Source: Rhizobium leguminosarum
GTDB taxonomy: Bacteria; Pseudomonadota; Alphaproteobacteria; Rhizobiales; Rhizobiaceae
Assembly: GCF_017876795.1 (NCBI RefSeq)
Contig: NZ_JAGIOR010000002.1
Location: 310,001 to 374,000, forward strand
Direction of reading: 5' to 3'
Length of the DNA: 64,000 nucleotides
Made by a program: the position numbers and the translations under genes. The notes beneath the pieces are model-generated. The model did not search any database. It was not told where the DNA came from and was given only the letters and a program-made list of their open reading frames with translations. How positions within the stretch are numbered: position 1 is the stretch's first letter; each line of letters begins with the position of its first letter. This document shows, piece after piece, positions 44,829-53,251 of the stretch.

Positions 44829-45643
44829 GCGAGAAGGACCGGCAAGTCAGCCTTGCAAAGGAGTTCCTGAGTGACGCCGCCAAGGATAAACTCGCGAAGC
44901 CGGGAGTGGCCAAATCCGCCCGCTACCAGGAGATCCGCCTTCCGTTCGAGCGCGGCCGCTTGAAGGGCGGCAGCCGGGGACTGCCCGCCGGCCTGAATCG
45001 ATACGTCTTCTACCTCGAAACCGGAGTGCCTCAACGAGGATATCAGGAGCGAACGGTTCGCTTCGTCGACCTGCTTGTCGTCGATAACCGAGATGACGTG
45101 CATCTTCGTCAGCCGCTCGGCGAATATACGGGCGCAGGAGATCGCTCGTGCCGCGGTCGCGCTGCCGTCCCAGGCGATCGCAATGGTATCGACGCGACCA
45201 CAGACGCTACTAGCAGGAAACAGGATCAACGGACGGCCGCTCTCGAGCAAGAGCGTCTCCGAAAGCTGGCGAGAGAGTTCCGATGCCTCCACTATGGACA
45301 GGTCGTGGCTCCTGGCGATTTTCGCGAAGCACTCAGAGACGAACGGCTCCCTGGCGTCGAAGCCATGAATTCGCACCTCGACGCCGCTCTCCGAGGCCGC
45401 GTCGGCAATGTGTTCTCGAAGCGAGGCCCCGCTGTCGCGGCTATACCCTTCCGCTTGCCCCCGCCATGAGTCTACATCGACCACCGTTGGAAACGGCGGG
45501 TGGATCGGTGGGACCCGCACCTGCGGGATACTGGCGAGGAGGTCGGCGCCAATCTGGCGGGCGAGGTCGATCGCGTTGTCAACGATGGTGAAGGAGCTTG
45601 CATCGGGATAGGTTGACAAAGGGAGATGGAATTGCGGTTTCAT
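44822..45643 (-). CDS. Tandem-domain universal stress protein (second copy type)
   Basis: A 273-residue protein with two Usp-like halves, beginning at ATG 45643 with a perfect AGGAGG site. The first half is poorly conserved and contains a distinctive proline-rich stretch (PQVRVPPIHPPFPTVV). The second has IAIAWDGSATAARAISCA and KADLLVAGGFGHSRLREFILGGV, where the GxxGHSxxRE nucleotide-loop pattern is intact, so only the C-terminal half is likely to bind ATP. It is divergent from the PPOX-fold gene across 126 bases that hold a weak FixK-like site. It is only distantly related to the Usp at 41367-42200. Confidence 0.86.
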   Translation of the reverse strand: MKPQFHLPLSTYPDASSFTIVDNAIDLARQIGADLLASIPQVRVPPIHPPFPTVVDVDSWRGQAEGYSRDSGASLREHIADAASESGVEVRIHGFDAREPFVSECFAKIARSHDLSIVEASELSRQLSETLLLESGRPLILFPASSVCGRVDTIAIAWDGSATAARAISCARIFAERLTKMHVISVIDDKQVDEANRSLLISSLRHSGFEVEDVSIQAGGQSPAAALQAAALERKADLLVAGGFGHSRLREFILGGVTQELLCKADLPVLLAH

Positions 45644-45698
45644 GCTGGCCTCCTGAGGTTATACCTCCACCATGATGCACCCCGAGCCGAAACTCGCA

Positions 45699-45712
45699 TT
45701 GCGCTTCGTCAA
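45699..45712. promoter_or_regulatory. Weak FixK/FNR-like site between divergent Usp and PPOX genes
   Basis: TTGCGCTTCGTCAA keeps TTG and TCAA at the right spacing (core TTGA-N6-TCAA with one mismatch). It sits midway between two divergent stress-type genes. On its own it is marginal; the better site at 42257 in the same block makes it more credible. Confidence 0.35.
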
Positions 45713-45769
45713 AGCAGCCTGCTGAAGACCTTGTATAATCGCACCTTCGACAGGAATGGAGAGCACGCC

Positions 45770-46228
45770 ATGACCATGAAGCTGACGGAAATTAAACCCG
45801 CGGAGTGCTACCGCCTTCTCGAAGGCGCGCGCTTCGGACATCTCGCATGCTGCAACGCCGCGCAGCCCTATGTCGCGGCAATCTACTTCGCTTTTTCCAA
45901 TGGCGTCGCCTACAGTTTCACGATGCCGGGCAAGAAGCTCGACTGGATGCGGGCGAATGACAAGGTCTGCCTGCACGTCGAGCATCGCCCCACCGGTGAC
46001 GGGTGGACGAGCGTCGTCGTCGAGGGGCGGTTTAAAGAGTTTCCCGACAGCGACGCGTGGCGAAGCGAAAGACTGCGCGCCTGGTCTCTACTTCAAGAGC
46101 ATTCCGACTGGTGGGAAATCGGTGCCATGAAGCCGCAGGAGCTTCCGATGCTCGAAGGGTCTCCGCATGTGTTCTACGGCATCGCCGTCACGGCCGTGTC
46201 CGGTCGGAGCGCAACCAGGACAAACTGA
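45770..46228 (+). CDS. Pyridoxamine 5'-phosphate oxidase-fold flavin-binding protein
   Basis: A 152-residue protein of the PPOX/NimA-like split-barrel fold. Motifs are the N-terminal LLEGARFGHLACCNAAQPYVAAIYFAF, GVAYSFTMPGKKLDWMRAN and VCLHVEHRPTGDGWTSVVVEGRFKEFPD. ATG 45770 is preceded by GGAGAG; an upstream GTG/ATG frame is not conserved. Such small proteins bind FMN, haem or F420 and often accompany Usp genes in hypoxia-response blocks. The substrate is unknown. Confidence 0.82.
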   Translation: MTMKLTEIKPAECYRLLEGARFGHLACCNAAQPYVAAIYFAFSNGVAYSFTMPGKKLDWMRANDKVCLHVEHRPTGDGWTSVVVEGRFKEFPDSDAWRSERLRAWSLLQEHSDWWEIGAMKPQELPMLEGSPHVFYGIAVTAVSGRSATRTN

Positions 46229-46320
46229 CGTCGGACCGCAGACAATGTCTGCCAAACCAGTCCGGGCGGTACTGCGCGTGCCGATTGACTCGCAGCAGCT
46301 CTGACATAGGGAGGCCCCTT

Positions 46321-47571
46321 GTGAATTCCACGGTCGTTGCAAGATTTGCATTAGCGCTTTCCATTGGTCTCCTGGTCGGGCTGGAACGGGGCTGGCGGGA
46401 GCGGGATTCTCCTGCGGGGAGCAGAACCGGGGGCATCCGAACCTTTGGCATCTCGGGGTTGCTTGGAGGTGTAATTGCGGCCTTGGCCAACGCGACCGGG
46501 TCCTCGCTGCTCCTGGCTTGCGGCTTCATGACTTTTGCCGCCGTATTCGGACTCTTCAAGCTGCGGGAGGCCTGGGACGACGAAGACTACAGCGTCACCT
46601 CGGTCATTGCCGCGCTATGCGTTTTCGGACTCGGCGCTCTTGCAGTCGATGGCGATCCAGTTGCCGCGGCGGCGGGCGGCACTGCCCTTGCAGCTATACT
46701 GGCGAGCCGCGACGTGCTTCACGCCTTCCTCAGGCGTTTGACTTGGGTCGAGCTGCGCTCGGCTCTTATCCTTGCGGTCATGACGGCCGTCATACTGCCC
46801 CTTTTACCAAACCGCGATGTAGGTCGGGCACTGACGGTGAACCCCTTTGAAGTATGGCTTTTCACCGTCTTGACCGCGACCATCTCTTTTGCAGGCTATA
46901 TCACCGTGCGCCTATTCGGCGAGAGGAAGGGCACTTTGATCGGCGCAGCGGCCGGCGCCTTGGTCTCGTCCACGGCCGTGACGCTAACGCTGGCTCGTTC
47001 CGCCAAGGACGGAGCCGAAGTTCGGAGACTTGCCGGAGCTGCGTGTTTGGCGGCCACGGTGTCTATCCTGCGCGTCGCTGGGCTGACCTTGATCGTTGGT
47101 CCCGCAGTCTTGCCGAAGATAGCGCCTGTGGCAACGGTCGCGGCAGTGGTTTTCGCCTGCATGGCCGTGTTCTTGACGAGGTCTGCACACAAGCAGGCCG
47201 CCGTCGACGTCTCGGCCCGCAACCCCTTCGAGGTCCGCTCGCTTTTCCTTTTTGCGACGATCTACGTACTTGCCCTTTCTGCGAGCGAAGTCCTGGTCGC
47301 ATACCTGGGAAATTCTGCGGTCCTGTTGGCCTCGATCATCTCCGGCAGCTTCGACGTCGACGTCGCAGTGTTGACGGCGCTGCGCCGGACCGACCTCCAG
47401 GCTTCGGACATTGTCGTCCACGCGGTACTGGGCGCCATGGCTGCAAACTCAATTGGCCGCGTGATACTGGCAGCATCCGTCGGTCCTGCCCGGTTCACCA
47501 TGCTCTACGCCGCCACCACGATAATGGCGATCGCTTTCGGCTTCATTGTTTTCATCTGGAATTCACAATGA
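46321..47571 (+). CDS. MgtC/DUF4010-family inner-membrane protein
   Basis: A 416-residue membrane protein with about 11-12 helices, starting at GTG 46321 behind a GGGAGG site. The N-terminal third has the MgtC/SapB signature (FALALSIGLLVGLERGWRER, RTFGISGLLGGVIAAL). The C-terminal part is of the DUF4010 type, with GERKGTLIGAAAGALVSSTAVT, and VLLASIISGSFDVDVAVL near the end. The family is linked to magnesium or acid stress, without a known transported substrate. It follows the PPOX gene by about 90 bases and may belong to the same stress unit. Confidence 0.85.
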   Translation: MNSTVVARFALALSIGLLVGLERGWRERDSPAGSRTGGIRTFGISGLLGGVIAALANATGSSLLLACGFMTFAAVFGLFKLREAWDDEDYSVTSVIAALCVFGLGALAVDGDPVAAAAGGTALAAILASRDVLHAFLRRLTWVELRSALILAVMTAVILPLLPNRDVGRALTVNPFEVWLFTVLTATISFAGYITVRLFGERKGTLIGAAAGALVSSTAVTLTLARSAKDGAEVRRLAGAACLAATVSILRVAGLTLIVGPAVLPKIAPVATVAAVVFACMAVFLTRSAHKQAAVDVSARNPFEVRSLFLFATIYVLALSASEVLVAYLGNSAVLLASIISGSFDVDVAVLTALRRTDLQASDIVVHAVLGAMAANSIGRVILAASVGPARFTMLYAATTIMAIAFGFIVFIWNSQ

Positions 47572-48109
47572 TCGCTCGCGCGGACATGGCGATGACGCGA
47601 CGGATCAGAGACGGGACGCCGCCAGCCAGTTAGAAATGCGACGCTGAGCATCTCCACTCAAGACCTGCGCAGTTGTCGCGACGCTAAAGCGTGTCGCGAT
47701 CTTTCAGATTCGCTTGTCACGCTTTAGGTCTTTGTTTTTACGCATGTCTTTGCGGCAAAAGCGCTTCGCGCTTTGCCTGGGAAAACCGCAGCACACTTTT
47801 GCGAGACATGCTCTAGCTGATGTGATTGTCTTGAGGGCCGCCAGTGCGCCCTTCTGCGCGAATTTCGGGGCGAACGCCGTCCACCGGGGTTGCTGCTTGA
47901 CGCCCCCCACACACCACCTCACACTCGCGGTGTCGAAGGTGAGTCGGACAGACCGTGCCGTTTTTCACATCCGTTTCTCACCTCAGAAGGAGTCGCCAGC
48001 AGGGGCTGATTGGTTCACGCGCCGACCGACGCCGGTTGGTCGCAAACAGGATCGAGATTGATTGAGTTCGAACTCGCATCCGCTGCTATTTTGCTCGTGA
48101 GGTCGCGCC
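47572..48109. other. Long intergenic region with mosaic repeat
   Basis: Nearly 540 bases without a gene. The left third carries the mosaic inverted repeat at 47684-47816. The rest has short imperfect palindromes (for example GACCGAC/GTTGGTC near 48026) and a GAGG site ahead of GTG 48110. Confidence 0.45.
47684..47816. repeat. RIME-like mosaic intergenic element
   Basis: CTAAAGCGTG (47684-47693) pairs with CACGCTTTAG (47718-47727). Further in, AAAAGCGC and GCGCTTT surround TTCGC near 47757-47774, and CATGTCT (47743-47749) pairs with AGACATG (47804-47810). The layered palindromes and the wording are typical of the dispersed mosaic elements between rhizobial genes. The family name is from memory. 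Confidence 0.65.
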
Positions 48110-49009
48110 GTGGATAAGGTGTTATCAGCAGTCGATCCGCCTTGCGACATCCCGTTTTGGCACTGGAAATTCCTATTGCGGAGCAACCGCCGCTGGCTGC
48201 TTTGGCCAGTGCTTCTGATATCCGTTTCGCTTCTTGCAGGCGTTGTTTTTTACCGTGAAATTCATCACCTCGAAGATCCGGTCGGGGTCTTTGAAGATCG
48301 AGATCTCAACAAGGCCGCCCGATCAGCGCCCATAGCCGTCCGTCCCGATACGGCGGCTCTTTCTCTTCTCCCGCCAATGTCTATCTCGCTGCGGCTGATC
48401 GAGGTCCCGAAGCCGGAGTTGGCAAGTCAGTTTCTGCGGACGTGGCGCGTCTCGGGGCCGGTTATTTGCGGTGCTCTTCGAGAGGCCGGCATCGAGATGA
48501 GCGAATGGAAAGCCGCATCGATGCGCAATCGCAATTATGAATGCTATTTTCAGCGCATCTACGAACGGGACGAGGTGCGTCCCCTCAGTTCCACCTTCGT
48601 CAAGGTTCGTGGAAATGAAATCGGCGATATTCTTGAGATCCGCGCCAAGATCATTGGGCCGACGACAGATGCCCAGGGGCGTCTCGCCCCGGCCGTCCTG
48701 CGCATTTTCGAGATCATTGTCAGGCAGGCGTGCTGGCGTGATTTCGAGGATACTCTTGCGTCGATCCAAAACCTTCGAAATGTCGAAGACGAACGATTCG
48801 GCTCGTATCTCAGCTTCGCGCGCGAAGCCGGCAGCGGAAATAATTTTGATTTTGTTCTTGGTCTTAAGGCGACTTCAGGTTCGCAGGTGAGGACTAGGAC
48901 GTATTTTTCGACAGAACGCTGGCTAGCCCCAAACCCCCGCAATGTTTCCGCGAATTTCATCCTCATGGACCCCTTGGATACGCCCCTATCAGCCAATTGC
49001 GCTCAATGA
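48110..49009 (+). CDS. Membrane-anchored hypothetical protein
   Basis: A 299-residue protein starting at GTG 48110 with a GAGG site. One membrane helix (about 31-48, WPVLLISVSLLAGVVFY) leaves about 250 residues in the periplasm. The soluble part starts with a conserved-looking SISLRLIEVPKPELASQFLRTW, contains several Cys (ICGALRE, YECYF, QACWRD, SANCAQ), and ends without a known domain. I do not recognise its function; it may belong to a Rhizobiaceae-restricted DUF family. It stands alone between intergenic repeats and the mannosidase gene. Confidence 0.75.
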   Translation: MDKVLSAVDPPCDIPFWHWKFLLRSNRRWLLWPVLLISVSLLAGVVFYREIHHLEDPVGVFEDRDLNKAARSAPIAVRPDTAALSLLPPMSISLRLIEVPKPELASQFLRTWRVSGPVICGALREAGIEMSEWKAASMRNRNYECYFQRIYERDEVRPLSSTFVKVRGNEIGDILEIRAKIIGPTTDAQGRLAPAVLRIFEIIVRQACWRDFEDTLASIQNLRNVEDERFGSYLSFAREAGSGNNFDFVLGLKATSGSQVRTRTYFSTERWLAPNPRNVSANFILMDPLDTPLSANCAQ

Positions 49010-49251
49010 CGGCGTAATCCGAACTATCGGGTGGCCTTGAGGTCGCACGCATGGATCGTAGCATTCATCCGCCCGAGACCTGCGGCGAATGAGTTTCCTC
49101 CGGGCTTGACGTGAAATCAAAGTTACTTAATCTAACGGGCTGGAACTCGTGGAGGAGCGGGACCGATCTCTCGCGGTCTCTGCCGCACCATCTTCATCGC
49201 CCTAAGCCAAGATTCAGGATCGTTCGCCGTCGATATTCAACAGGATAAGCC

Positions 49252-52200
49252 ATGTCTCTGACCATTACCCAACGCCTTAATGGCCTCAAAGTCCGCATTG
49301 CCGAACTGGCGCATTGGCGAGACCGACAAAGTGCGGCGATCGAGGGTTGGACAATTGAGGGTGAGCCGATCGCTCATCATCTGGACTGGCCGCATCGTCG
49401 GGGTGTTGTGCATTTTGCCGCGAGCGCTGAAGCGCCGGCGGGCTGGCCTCTTCAAGATATCCGCCTGCAGCTCGATCTCGGTGGCGAGAGCCTGATCACG
49501 CTGAGCTATCCCGATGGCCAGAGCGAGACATTCGGCCTCGATCCCTACCATCAGGAATTTCCGGTCAAGGGCCGCCGCTTCCAGATTGCGACGGAAAGCG
49601 TCGCCCGCTTTCCGTTCGGGGAGCCGAATCGGGCGCCGAGGCTGAACAAGGCCCGGTTCATCTGGCTCGACGGTCCTGCGCATCGCCTGCATCTTCTGTT
49701 GAAGCAGGTTACCGAAGCGATCGACGTGTTGGGCGAGCATGACGTCGTGCCGCATCTGATGGCGGCGGCCGAGCATGCGCTTCGCAGCCTCGACTGGCCC
49801 TCGGATACGGCGGCTTATGTCTCCCGCACGTCGGACGCCGTGATGCAGCAGAAGATCTGGGAACTGCCTGAGCTTGAGGCAAATCCTGCAGGACTGACCG
49901 ACGAGCAGAGCGCTTCGGCGGCCTCTGCCTTCGAGGCTTTGACGGCAAGATTGAAGGCGCTGCAGAAGCGTTTTCCTCCGAATGGCGAATTGCTGCTGAC
50001 CGGCCATGCGCATATCGATCTCGCGTGGCTTTGGCCCTATCGCGAGACGCGGCGCAAAATGCGGCGCACCTTCAACACGGCGCTGTCGCTGATGGAGCGT
50101 TCCGACGATTTCCGCTTCAACCAATCGACCGCCCAATATTACGCGCAGATGGAAGAGGAAGACCCGGAGCTTCTCGGCCGCATCAAGCAGAAGGTTGCGG
50201 AAGGAAAGTGGGAAACCGTCGGCGGCATGTGGGTGGAGCCGGATACGAACATGCCGACCGGCGAAAGTCTCGTCCGTCAGGTTCTCTACGGCCAGCGCTA
50301 TTTCGAAAAGACCTTCGGCACGCGCCATACGGTCTGCTGGCTGCCGGATTGTTTCGGTTTCTCCGGCGCCCTGCCGCAGATCCTGAGACAGGGCGGCATC
50401 GACAGCTTCTTCACCATCAAGGTCAATTGGAGCGAGACCAATCATATTCCCTCCGATCTCTTCTGGTGGAAGGGGCTCGACGGCAGCCAGGTGCTGACTC
50501 ACACTTTCGACAATCCGATGCAGGGTTATAACGGCTTCGTGCAGGCCGATTGCTATGTGCCGACATGGAAGAATTTCCGCGGCAAGACGCAGCACAATAC
50601 TTCGCTCCTGGCTGTCGGCTATGGCGACGGCGGCGGCGGCGTGACGCCTGAAATGGTCGAGCGCGAAGTGCAGTTGCGCGATTTCCCGGCGATCCCGCAG
50701 GCACGCTGGGGCACTGTCAAAAGCTTCTACGAGCAGGCGCACCGCACCGCGGGGGAAAAAAGCCTTCCGGTGTGGGACGGCGAAATCTATCTCGAACTGC
50801 ACCGCGCGACGCTGACGAGCCAAAGCGGCGTCAAGCGCAAGCATCGCCAGGCGGAGCGGGCGCTGATCACCGCTGAAACCCTTGCGTCGCTCGCACACTT
50901 GCTGGGCGCAGACAGGCCCAGAAGCCTTGAAGCGGATTGGCGAGTAGTGCTGAAGAACGAGTTCCACGACATTCTGCCGGGCTCGAGCATCCGTGAAGTC
51001 TATCAGGACGCGGAGCAGGAGCTCGGCGGCGTCATCGACAATGCGAAGGCCGAGCTGGCAAATGCATTGCAAGTGCTGTCGGCCAATCTGCCGAAGGGCG
51101 GGGTCGGCGATGCGCTCGTTGTCGTCAATCCGTCGCTTGCGCCGCGGGCGGTCAGCACCACGCTCGCCGACGGCACCGTCGTCTCTGCCGCGGATATCGT
51201 CGCCCCCTTATCTGTCGCGGTCTTCGACAAGCGCGTACTCCAACCGGCGGGTGGGCTGAAGGCCGGCCCCGATCGCCTCGAAAACGACCATCTCGCCGTC
51301 ATCGTCGGCAAGGACGGCGCGGTTGCGAGCCTCATCCACAAGGCGACGGGCCGTCAAGCGGTCGATGGCTCAGCCAACCAGCTCTGGGTCTATCCGGCCG
51401 ACAAGCCGCGCAATTGGGACGCCTGGGATATCGATGCAGATTATGCCGAAAAGGCTGTTCGCCTCGAGGCGCCGGAGAGCATCTCCCTCGTCGAAAGCGG
51501 CCCGCACCGCGCGGCGATCCGCGTCGTCCACCGATACCGAAATTCGAGCGTCACCCACACCTATGTGCTGACAGCCAACGCCAAACGGCTCGACATCGAA
51601 ACGACGATCGACTGGCATGACCGCCGCACCCTGCTGCGGACATTGAACCCGGTCGACGTCCGGGCTCGCAAGGCCACCTTCGAATGCGCCTTCGGCTTCG
51701 TCGAGCGGGCAACGCACACGAACACCTCCTGGGAGCAGGCGATGTTCGAGGCTGTCGCCCACCGTTTCGTCGATATCAGCGAGCCGGGTTTTGGCGTCGC
51801 ACTTCTCAACAATGCCAAATACGGCCATAGCGCCCGCGGCAATGTGATCGGCATGAGTCTGGTGCGCGGGCCGATCTATCCCGATCCGCTGGCCGACGAA
51901 GGCGAGCAGAGCTTTACCTATTCGCTGATGCCGCATGAGGGCGCCTGGCATGAGGGCGGCGTCCTCGACGAGGCGATCGATCTCAACCAGCCGCTCGTCG
52001 CGACCGAAGCCAAGGGGCTCTCCGCCGGCAATTTCGCGCCACTCACCATCGCCGGCACCCCAGTCGCCTTCTCGGGCCTCAAACCGGCAGAAGAGGGCGA
52101 TGGCCTGATCCTGCGCCTCTATGAACCCGCCGGCCGGCGCGGCCGGCTCTCGCTTGCCCTGCCTTCCGGATGGTCGGCCTCGCAGCCGCTCAACATTCTC

Positions 52201-52278
52201 GAAGAGCCGATGGAGCGGAGAGGACCCGCCGACATCATGCCGTTTGAGATCAGGACGTGGAGATTGCAGAAGGGCTGA
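49252..52278 (+). CDS. GH38 alpha-mannosidase
   Basis: A 1008-residue cytoplasmic glycosidase (no signal peptide) that removes alpha-linked mannose. The catalytic domain (about 240-540) has GHAHIDLAWLWPYRE, with His254 and Asp256 as zinc ligands by family analogy. The nucleophile Asp366 lies in WLPDCFGFSG, and NQSTAQYYAQME, FTIKVNWSETN and DLFWWKGLDGSQVLTH follow. A middle helical domain includes LKNEFHDILPGSS, and the C-terminal beta domains (about 640-1008) are typical of bacterial cytosolic GH38. It is close to a GH3 beta-glucosidase, so the region probably degrades imported oligosaccharides. Confidence 0.93.
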   Translation: MSLTITQRLNGLKVRIAELAHWRDRQSAAIEGWTIEGEPIAHHLDWPHRRGVVHFAASAEAPAGWPLQDIRLQLDLGGESLITLSYPDGQSETFGLDPYHQEFPVKGRRFQIATESVARFPFGEPNRAPRLNKARFIWLDGPAHRLHLLLKQVTEAIDVLGEHDVVPHLMAAAEHALRSLDWPSDTAAYVSRTSDAVMQQKIWELPELEANPAGLTDEQSASAASAFEALTARLKALQKRFPPNGELLLTGHAHIDLAWLWPYRETRRKMRRTFNTALSLMERSDDFRFNQSTAQYYAQMEEEDPELLGRIKQKVAEGKWETVGGMWVEPDTNMPTGESLVRQVLYGQRYFEKTFGTRHTVCWLPDCFGFSGALPQILRQGGIDSFFTIKVNWSETNHIPSDLFWWKGLDGSQVLTHTFDNPMQGYNGFVQADCYVPTWKNFRGKTQHNTSLLAVGYGDGGGGVTPEMVEREVQLRDFPAIPQARWGTVKSFYEQAHRTAGEKSLPVWDGEIYLELHRATLTSQSGVKRKHRQAERALITAETLASLAHLLGADRPRSLEADWRVVLKNEFHDILPGSSIREVYQDAEQELGGVIDNAKAELANALQVLSANLPKGGVGDALVVVNPSLAPRAVSTTLADGTVVSAADIVAPLSVAVFDKRVLQPAGGLKAGPDRLENDHLAVIVGKDGAVASLIHKATGRQAVDGSANQLWVYPADKPRNWDAWDIDADYAEKAVRLEAPESISLVESGPHRAAIRVVHRYRNSSVTHTYVLTANAKRLDIETTIDWHDRRTLLRTLNPVDVRARKATFECAFGFVERATHTNTSWEQAMFEAVAHRFVDISEPGFGVALLNNAKYGHSARGNVIGMSLVRGPIYPDPLADEGEQSFTYSLMPHEGAWHEGGVLDEAIDLNQPLVATEAKGLSAGNFAPLTIAGTPVAFSGLKPAEEGDGLILRLYEPAGRRGRLSLALPSGWSASQPLNILEEPMERRGPADIMPFEIRTWRLQKG

Positions 52279-52304
52279 CGATTCTTTCTTGATAGAGCTC
52301 GCAC

Positions 52305-52325
52305 CACCGCTCCAACGCGGCGGTG
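52305..52325. terminator. Weak hairpin between convergent mannosidase and TetR genes
   Basis: CACCGC (52305-52310) pairs with GCGGTG (52320-52325). The stem is short and lacks a T-run, so the assignment is tentative. Confidence 0.25.
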
Positions 52326-52468
52326 AGCACGAGGCCGGCGACGGCGCGGCACCTTAGCGGCGAGTATTTAGGTCTTCAGGGAACGACACATATGGGTTTG
52401 CTGGTCGGGCAGAGGTATCACGAAGCCGTAAGCCGCATTGTGAATTGGTTGGCCGCTTTGATGGAAGA

Positions 52469-53104
52469 TCAGCCTTCCAAACCGAGGCTTGTTAGCAGCC
52501 GGGCGACATAGGCTTCCAGGCCGCCGACCATGTCGAAGCGGGTGGGATCACGCAGCCAGAGCATTTGCAGGCCGTCCATTACCGCGATCAGTTCGGCGGC
52601 CATCGCCTCGCCATCGATCTTGGCGTCGATCGTGCCGTCGGCAATCGCCCGCCCAAAGGTCGCCGCGACGTCGTTCTGCATCTGGGTGGCGCGAGCGAGA
52701 AACCAGGGCTTGGCGGGGTGGTCCTTCATCAGGCTTTCGGCATTCAGGATGGCGAAGGCCCTGACGACTTCGATCAATTCGGTGTTGCGGCGGAAGATTG
52801 CGATCATGCCTTTGAGCAGGCCGCTGAGATCGGAGCGATAATGCTCGATGAAATCGGCGCTTTCGAGATCGCGTTTGGCGAGGATCGCGAGCAGCAGATC
52901 GACCTTTGTGGGAAAGTGGTGCAGCAGGCCGGGCAGCGACAGGCCGACATCCCGGGCGATGTCGCCGATCGCCGCATTCTGGTAGCCGTCTTCGGCAAAA
53001 CGCCGCATCGCCGCCATCAGGATTTCCGCGCGGCGTGTCTCTCCCTTGCGGGATCGGCGCCGTCGTTTTTCCTCTCCGGTCTTCTGTTCTGACAATTCTG
53101 CCAT
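52469..53104 (-). CDS. TetR-family transcriptional regulator
   Basis: A 211-residue one-component repressor. ATG 53104 has GAGAG upstream; an in-frame ATG at 53179 would add 25 residues and lacks a ribosome site. A basic N-terminus (KRRRRSRKGETRRAEIL) leads into the helix-turn-helix AEDGYQNAAIGDIARDVGLSLPGLLHHFPTKVDLL. The C-terminal ligand domain (about 85-205) has an unidentified ligand. It is divergent from the GH3 gene, with a perfect palindrome at 53208-53223 between them, so it most likely represses the beta-glucosidase and itself until a sugar signal binds. Confidence 0.9.
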   Translation of the reverse strand: MAELSEQKTGEEKRRRRSRKGETRRAEILMAAMRRFAEDGYQNAAIGDIARDVGLSLPGLLHHFPTKVDLLLAILAKRDLESADFIEHYRSDLSGLLKGMIAIFRRNTELIEVVRAFAILNAESLMKDHPAKPWFLARATQMQNDVAATFGRAIADGTIDAKIDGEAMAAELIAVMDGLQMLWLRDPTRFDMVGGLEAYVARLLTSLGLEG

Positions 53105-53192
53105 CGTCTCTCGTCTGCCTCTTGGAGCGGCGATCGGCGGGCCTTCGGCCGATTTCTTCCATGCTCTCCATCCATACATCAGGCTTGCCGGA

Positions 53193-53223
53193 TTGACATC
53201 TTAAAAATACCGAGTAATCGGTA
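53193..53223 (+). promoter_or_regulatory. Promoter and TetR-type operator of the GH3 gene
   Basis: TACCGAGTAATCGGTA at 53208-53223 is an inverted repeat with perfect six-base arms around GTAA. A TTGACA -35 box lies at 53193-53198, and the -10 position falls inside the palindrome, so a bound repressor would block polymerase. The ribosome site GGGAGG precedes ATG 53252. Confidence 0.7.
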
Positions 53224-53251
53224 GGTTTAAGGTTTTCCTTGGGAGGTTTGC

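Noticed and set aside
49237..51072. Minus-strand frame of 611 codons opposite the alpha-mannosidase
   Set aside because: The + strand gene has intact GH38 catalytic motifs; the opposite frame has none.
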